A DNA stretch of 64,000 nt from CAYMZZ01 sp964395095 (GTDB taxonomy: Bacteria > Bacteroidota > Bacteroidia > Chitinophagales > Chitinophagaceae): assembly GCA_964395095.1 (NCBI GenBank), contig CAYMZZ010000003.1, positions 248,001 through 312,000 on the forward strand. Direction: 5' to 3'. The notes under the pieces were generated by a model. That model ran no database searches. It saw only the letters and a list, made by a program, of their open reading frames with translations, and had not been told where the DNA came from. A program made the translations under genes and the position numbers. Of this stretch, positions 60,263 to 64,000 are shown one piece after another. Position 1 is the first letter of the stretch; every line of letters begins with the position of its first letter.

Positions 60263-61900
60263 TTAAAGGGTAATTTGAATCGTCTTGCTTCCGGTACCGG
60301 GGCTGCCTGCTTCAATGCTGAAGCGGCCGCTGCCCCTGATGAGCCAACTGAGCGTTTCGCCAGTTTGGCCACTCAGCGCACCAAGGGTTTGCCGGGCTTT
60401 CCCGCTGATCAGTTGCTGCCCACTACCCGTATTGGCCTTCACCAGTATGCGCTTTACCCAGTTCGATCTTTCCCCCAGTTGTGTATGGGTAGGAAGCAAA
60501 CCCCTGTTGAGCAGCTCCACCGTAACACGGGTAAGCCCATTGCCCAGTTTTTCTGTCTTCAGATTTACCAGGTCCAGCTCAGGTTGCATAGCCGCCAGCT
60601 TTTGCAGGAACCGGGAATGCTTTTGTACCAGTTCCGGCACCAGGCTGACAGGAGGTGTTTGCTGTACAAAGGGGTGCAATCCTCCCAGCTCCACTTCCTG
60701 GCCAGGGAAATCGGGATGCGTAATTTTTTTCCAGGGAGTAAACACGTTATCGATACCTTTTTGGCCGGCCCAACGCAGGTAATTGGCCACCGCGTCATCA
60801 CGCGTAAAAGCCTTTTCCCCACGGCTGCTGTCGGGTTTGGTCTTCGGTGCCCACCAGCCCGGGGTGCTAAAACTGAATCGTCCGTAGTGGAAGTATCCCC
60901 AGCTAAGCATGTCGCCACCGGCAACTGGTGATTTGGGCGCGTCTTTTTGTTGGATCACCTGGTTGTAGAGCTCCGATACGGCCTGGTTCACTTTCACATC
61001 GGCCTCCTGCCATCCGCTGGTAATGCGGGCATTGGCTTGCGCAGGCACATAGCTCAGGGCCTGGCTGAGATTATTATGTGCGCTGAACTGCACCAGGGCA
61101 TACACGTTGTAATGCTCATAGAGAAAATCGAGCAGGGCCCTGGTTTCTTTTTCCGAAACCGGGAATTCGCCGGATCCGGGGCTAAAGCTGGGATGCTTAT
61201 AACTGAGATTTTTATTGAAAGCCACGCCGCCGGGGCCGTCTTCATTCCAATGACCATCCCTGTCGTTATCTATACCTTCCGGTAATAGCCGGTATATACC
61301 ACGCTCACCTTTAGCCGGATCGGCTTTTATCAGAACTCTTGGATCATCGGGATGCGGGATATAGTCCCCCGTTGGACTGCTGATACGCATCCAGGTTATT
61401 TTTCCATTACCATCCAGGTCATCGGGACCATCTTCGTTGAGGCGGCCATCGCGGTCGTCGTCAGTGTCCCGGGCATTGCCGGTTCTCTCGTACTGAAGGG
61501 AAGCAAAATACTGCGCGGCCGCATCGGGATTGAGATTGGGGAAAATATAGTACGTTGTTTTATTCAACAACTGTTGAATACTGTCGGTATTGCTGCCTTT
61601 GAGTAGGTTTTCAGCGAAACCAATTGCCAGTTCGGTGCTCAGGGGATGGTTGCCTTCGAGTCCACCGGCCACTACGATGGCCGGGCGTGTATCGGCGCCC
61701 TCGCCGCCCAGGGTGAGCAACCAGAGGTTGCGGTCTCCATCGGTGCGGGCCAACGATCGCAATTGCGCATAGCGGGGATAGCTGCGTGACAGGGATTGCA
61801 GGCGCTCCTCCTGTGCGCGCAGGTCGCTGTAGGCATTTTGTGCCCATAAGCCGGTAGCAGCACAAAAAGGCCATAAGCAGATTAGCAGGAATTTTCTCAT
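60263..61900 (-). CDS. M14-fold paralog with altered active site
   Basis: The 545-residue secreted protein (signal ending TGLWAQ) has the same layout as its downstream neighbour, including Asp-rich inserts (DTDDDRDGRLNEDGPDDLDG, 145-164). At the zinc site HxxE is replaced by E82-G-N-H85 in GGLEGNHPLSTE, that is ExxH. H275 (QFSAHNNL) remains. At the position of the catalytic glutamate it reads FSFSTPGWW (E to G). It is therefore probably not a carboxypeptidase, though it may still bind metal. It may be a partner or binding subunit of the active paralog. A TATATTCG element lies just upstream. Confidence 0.85.
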   Translation of the reverse strand: MRKFLLICLWPFCAATGLWAQNAYSDLRAQEERLQSLSRSYPRYAQLRSLARTDGDRNLWLLTLGGEGADTRPAIVVAGGLEGNHPLSTELAIGFAENLLKGSNTDSIQQLLNKTTYYIFPNLNPDAAAQYFASLQYERTGNARDTDDDRDGRLNEDGPDDLDGNGKITWMRISSPTGDYIPHPDDPRVLIKADPAKGERGIYRLLPEGIDNDRDGHWNEDGPGGVAFNKNLSYKHPSFSPGSGEFPVSEKETRALLDFLYEHYNVYALVQFSAHNNLSQALSYVPAQANARITSGWQEADVKVNQAVSELYNQVIQQKDAPKSPVAGGDMLSWGYFHYGRFSFSTPGWWAPKTKPDSSRGEKAFTRDDAVANYLRWAGQKGIDNVFTPWKKITHPDFPGQEVELGGLHPFVQQTPPVSLVPELVQKHSRFLQKLAAMQPELDLVNLKTEKLGNGLTRVTVELLNRGLLPTHTQLGERSNWVKRILVKANTGSGQQLISGKARQTLGALSGQTGETLSWLIRGSGRFSIEAGSPGTGSKTIQITL

Positions 61901-61917
61901 ACTGATTGTTTGTGGGT

Positions 61918-61925
61918 CGAATATA
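61918..61925 (-). promoter_or_regulatory. Candidate -7 element for the M14 pair
   Basis: The minus strand reads TATATTCG, a TAnnTTTG variant, 18 bp before the start of the M14 gene. It may be too close for a normal leader. Confidence 0.25.
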
Positions 61926-62115
61926 GGAAAGTTGTAAGTTCTATGTTATAAGTTTTAGGTTTTCAGTTTTTGGATTTAATCCTTGATTATTAATTGTTAA
62001 GAGGCTGAATATAAATGATCCGGTTCTTGCACGATATTCTATGGGAAACAGCAGTATTGACTGATCTTTAATCAAGTCCATTTCACAGCGTAAAATCCAA
62101 ACCCGTCACTCACTA

Positions 62116-62156
62116 CTTAAAACTTAAAACTTAAAACTTACAACCTAAAACTTCTT
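62116..62156. repeat. AACTTAA heptads upstream of the 62185 gene
   Basis: Tandem AACTTAA units (62120-62152) lie directly before a TATATTCG element and the 62185 gene. Related GTTATAA/GTTTTAG units lie at 61930-61962. The rest of the spacer 61901-62184 is unique. Confidence 0.75.
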
Positions 62157-62184
62157 ATATTCGGTAACACAAAACAAACTTGCC

Positions 62185-62589
62185 ATGATCAAATTATCGG
62201 AACTCAAGCACGGCGATATTATCGCTGTGCAGGACGAAGACGTTCAACGGGAAGGTACTGTTGTAAAAGTAAGTATGGAGCAACACCAGGCCCTCGTGGA
62301 TAATGGAATTCAGGAATTCTGGTATAGTGTGGAAGATATGTTTCCCATTCCGCTCGATGAAAGCCAGTTGATGAAGCTGGGATTTACCAAAGAGGACCTG
62401 GATGGGGGCAACAAATACAAAAAGGATAGCTTTCGGCTGGTGACTCCCCGGGCCGGCGATTTTTCCAATATTGAAATGTGGTGGCGCGAAGACCGGCGGC
62501 ATTTCAGTTTCCCGATTTCGGTACATGAGCTGCAGAACCTGCACCTTTCCATGACCAAAGTGCCGCTGGAGAAACCGGCGCATGCGTGA
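62185..62589 (+). CDS. Small protein related to phage-associated Bacteroidota proteins
   Basis: The 134-residue cytoplasmic protein starts MIKLSELKHGDIIAV, then EGTVVKVSMEQHQALVDN (a KOW/SH3-like beta strand pattern), PIPLDESQLMKLGFTKED, and ends with SVHELQNLHLSMTK. The arrangement of IPLT-LKLGF followed by a VHELQNL segment is, from memory, shared with short proteins in Bacteroidota prophages and plasmids, where the tail often reads HELQNLYFALTG. No function is known. It is followed by a heptad tract (62596-62626). Confidence 0.65.
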   Translation: MIKLSELKHGDIIAVQDEDVQREGTVVKVSMEQHQALVDNGIQEFWYSVEDMFPIPLDESQLMKLGFTKEDLDGGNKYKKDSFRLVTPRAGDFSNIEMWWREDRRHFSFPISVHELQNLHLSMTKVPLEKPAHA

Positions 62590-62794
62590 GAGGGAAGTAT
62601 TAAGTAGTAAGTTTTAAGTTTTAGGTTGCTGCTGTGATAGTTAGGCAGGAAAAGCTGCCGGCAAGGCATCCCTTTAAGGAGGAATCCATGCAGGGCATGC
62701 CATATCTTCGGGCTGTGTACCGTTTTTCCGCTTAGGAGGAACTGCTTTCCGAAAGCCTAATCAATTGATTATCAGCAACATTCTCATAGTTCCT

Positions 62795-62823
62795 AAATAT
62801 AGCCCCCGCCGGGGGCTATATTT
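62795..62823 (+). terminator. 13-bp hairpin upstream of infA
   Basis: AAATATAGCCCCC pairs perfectly with GGGGGCTATATTT around a 3-nt loop. A T run begins ten bases later. It separates infA from the preceding gene. Confidence 0.65.
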
Positions 62824-62858
62824 ATAGGGAGTTTTTTCTTTTTTCGCAGCGAGACGCT

Positions 62859-62866
62859 TATCTTTG
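62859..62866 (+). promoter_or_regulatory. Promoter -7 element of the infA operon
   Basis: TATCTTTG is an exact consensus match, 17 bp before the infA ATG. T-rich sequence (62831-62844) lies at the -33 distance. Confidence 0.6.
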
Positions 62867-62882
62867 CACCCCTAAATTTTGT

Positions 62883-63101
62883 ATGTCGAAACAACCCCTT
62901 ATAAAACAGGATGGTATCATCCTCGAGGCCCTTTCAAATGCCATGTTCCGCGTGAAGCTGGAAAATGGGCACGAAATTCTGGCCACGATATCGGGTAAGA
63001 TGCGGATGCACTATATCCGTATTCTCCCGGGTGATAAAGTGGGCGTGGAATTGTCGCCGTATGACCTGACAAGAGGAAGAATCAATTTCAGATACAAATA
63101 A
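62883..63101 (+). CDS. infA: Translation initiation factor IF-1
   Basis: The 72-residue OB-fold factor binds the 30S A-site during initiation. The sequence GIILEALSNAMFRVKLENGH (10-29), then SGKMRMHYIRILPGDKVGVE and LSPYDLTRGRINFRYK is canonical and full length. It opens the distal ribosomal protein operon. In most Bacteroidota secY and map precede it; here neither is upstream within the window, and a hairpin and a strong -7 element indicate a separate promoter. Confidence 0.98.
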   Translation: MSKQPLIKQDGIILEALSNAMFRVKLENGHEILATISGKMRMHYIRILPGDKVGVELSPYDLTRGRINFRYK

Positions 63102-63148
63102 TTTAACAAGGAGTGGAAGCGGGGCTTCTGCTGAAAAAGGAAAACTAT

Positions 63149-63265
63149 ATGAAAGTAAGAGCGTCCATCAAAAAAAGAAGTGCAGACTGCAAGATCGTAC
63201 GTCGTAAGGGCAAGCTGTACGTGATCAACAAGAAGAATCCCCGCTATAAGCAGCGCCAGGGATAA
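63149..63265 (+). CDS. rpmJ: Ribosomal protein bL36
   Basis: The 38-residue protein reads MKVRASIKKRSADCKIVRRK at its start and ends in NPRYKQRQG. It fits the basic bL36 pattern. Of the usual C-x2-C-x12-C-x4-H zinc ligands only one cysteine (C14) remains, so this is a zinc-free (C-minus) bL36. It lies 47 bp after infA. Confidence 0.95.
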   Translation: MKVRASIKKRSADCKIVRRKGKLYVINKKNPRYKQRQG

Positions 63266-63329
63266 GATCAGCTCGCAGCCAATGGACTGCGTTCATCAAT
63301 GTATTATACAATAAAAACAAAGGAATAAT

Positions 63330-63710
63330 ATGGCACGTATTGCCGGTGTTGACTTACCTAAAAACAAAAGGGGAGAAATTGGCCTGACCTATATCTATGG
63401 TATTGGCCCCTCTACTGCTAAGTACATTCTTGACAAGAATAATATCGACCGTAGCAAGAAGGTACATGAGTGGCATGATGAAGACCTGAACGCCATCCGT
63501 AATACCATTACGGAAGAGTTCAAGGTAGAAGGCCAGTTGCGTTCTGAGGTGCAAATGAGCATCAAACGCCTGCTGGATATCGCCTGCTACCGTGGTCTGC
63601 GCCACCGTAAAGGTCTGCCGGTACGTGGCCAGCGCACCAAAACCAATAGCCGCACCCGTAAGGGCAAGCGTAAAACGGTTGCTGGTAAGAAGAAAGCGAC
63701 GAAGAAGTAA
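63330..63710 (+). CDS. rpsM: Ribosomal protein uS13
   Basis: The 126-residue 30S head protein contacts the 50S subunit and tRNA. MARIAGVDLPKNKRGEIGLT at the start, YIYGIGPSTAKYIL, and the basic tail (GLPVRGQRTKTNSRTRKGKR) are canonical. It follows rpmJ by 64 bp. A ~100-bp palindromic heptad repeat separates it from rpsK. Confidence 0.98.
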   Translation: MARIAGVDLPKNKRGEIGLTYIYGIGPSTAKYILDKNNIDRSKKVHEWHDEDLNAIRNTITEEFKVEGQLRSEVQMSIKRLLDIACYRGLRHRKGLPVRGQRTKTNSRTRKGKRKTVAGKKKATKK

Positions 63711-63810
63711 GGTTATAAGTTATAAGTTATAAGTTTTAAGTAATAAGTTCTGAATCTTACACTTAAAACCTAAAACTTAAAACTTATAACTTAAAACTTA
63801 TAACTCAAAT
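63711..63810. repeat. Palindromic heptad repeat inside the ribosomal protein operon
   Basis: GTTATAA/GTTTTAA units (63711-63750) are followed, after a short centre, by their inverse ACTTAAA/ACTTATA (63761-63808). The tract starts at the base after the rpsM stop and could fold as a long imperfect hairpin in the operon mRNA. Confidence 0.85.
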
Positions 63811-63919
63811 AATGCACCATAAAACCTGAATCAATCGCGGATACCCGGTGCAGGTGGAGGGTTGGTTCATACCGTGAAAACGGTACTTTTTAAAACAGAA
63901 GATTACCTCAGTATTCAAA

Positions 63920-64000
63920 ATGGCTAAAGCACAAAACCAGGGCGGCGCAAAAGCGGCCGCCAAGAAAAGAGTAGTAAAAGTGGACTCCTATGGCGATGCC
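63920..64000 (+). CDS. rpsK: Ribosomal protein uS11, N-terminal part (runs off window)
   Basis: The first 27 residues, MAKAQNQGGAKAAAKKRVVK and following, agree with uS11 in the conserved order rpsM-rpsK. The gene continues beyond the end of the window. There is an extended Ala/Lys-rich N-terminus before the conserved core. Confidence 0.9.
   Translation, partial: MAKAQNQGGAKAAAKKRVVKVDSYGDA

Overview
The window reads as a chromosomal segment of a Bacteroidota bacterium, most likely Chitinophagaceae or a close relative. The evidence is indirect but consistent: one protein with a type A and one with a type B type IX secretion (T9SS) C-terminal tail, a PorG-like protein, several Bacteroidota-specific DUF families, many short lipoproteins, TAnnTTTG-like -7 promoter elements, almost no Shine-Dalgarno sequences, and a bifunctional malic enzyme/phosphotransacetylase. 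I found no rRNA, tRNA, CRISPR array, transposase or prophage module.

Layout. 1-6.3 kb: DUF4476 secreted protein, sucD, then a leftward set of a malic enzyme and an MlaE/MlaF-type ABC pair. 6.5-9.6 kb: an ABC-2 exporter pair and an S41 lipoprotein protease. 9.6-14.9 kb: M20 amidohydrolase, and a leftward operon deoC - aldehyde dehydrogenase - non-catalytic half aldehyde dehydrogenase - SPOR protein. 15.1-19.6 kb: two secreted amidohydrolase-fold proteins holding three domains, of which only one keeps the HxH metal motif. 19.9-25.1 kb: a T9SS cargo and secA. 25.5-29.5 kb: lipoprotein, atpG, scpB, lysA. 30-35.7 kb: two exported ferritin-like proteins, then a TonB-dependent receptor beside a beta-propeller phytase, probably a phytate-phosphorus uptake pair. 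36-40.6 kb: DUF6263-like protein, membrane-anchored papain-like protease, DUF4442 protein, beta-CASP RNase-like protein. 40.7-41.4 kb: array of GC-rich hairpin repeats. 41.5-47.4 kb: tightly overlapping five-gene leftward operon (M42 peptidase, 60-aa DPGSGS membrane protein, kinase-like/methyltransferase fusion, AlkP/sulfatase-fold membrane enzyme, polytopic membrane protein). This is the best candidate for an undescribed envelope-modifying system. 47.7-58.5 kb: T9SS type B cargo, S1/P1 nuclease, DUF6515, an orphan degenerate histidine-kinase ATPase domain, PorG-like protein, lytic transglycosylase, and a papain-fold-like protein with a partner lipoprotein. 58.5-61.9 kb: two M14 carboxypeptidase paralogs, one apparently inactive. 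62-64 kb: a small unknown gene, then infA-rpmJ-rpsM-rpsK, the start of the distal ribosomal protein operon.

The most unusual feature at window scale is the intergenic DNA. Nearly every larger spacer is built from 7-bp-phased low-complexity repeats (several unit families), often arranged as inverted arms. They frequently run into the stop codon of the adjoining gene and sometimes encode its last residues. Two further dispersed inverted-repeat elements (TCTGCGGGAAA type and ACCGCAAAGAACGC type) recur in several spacers. Family names come from recall of motifs, not from database searches.
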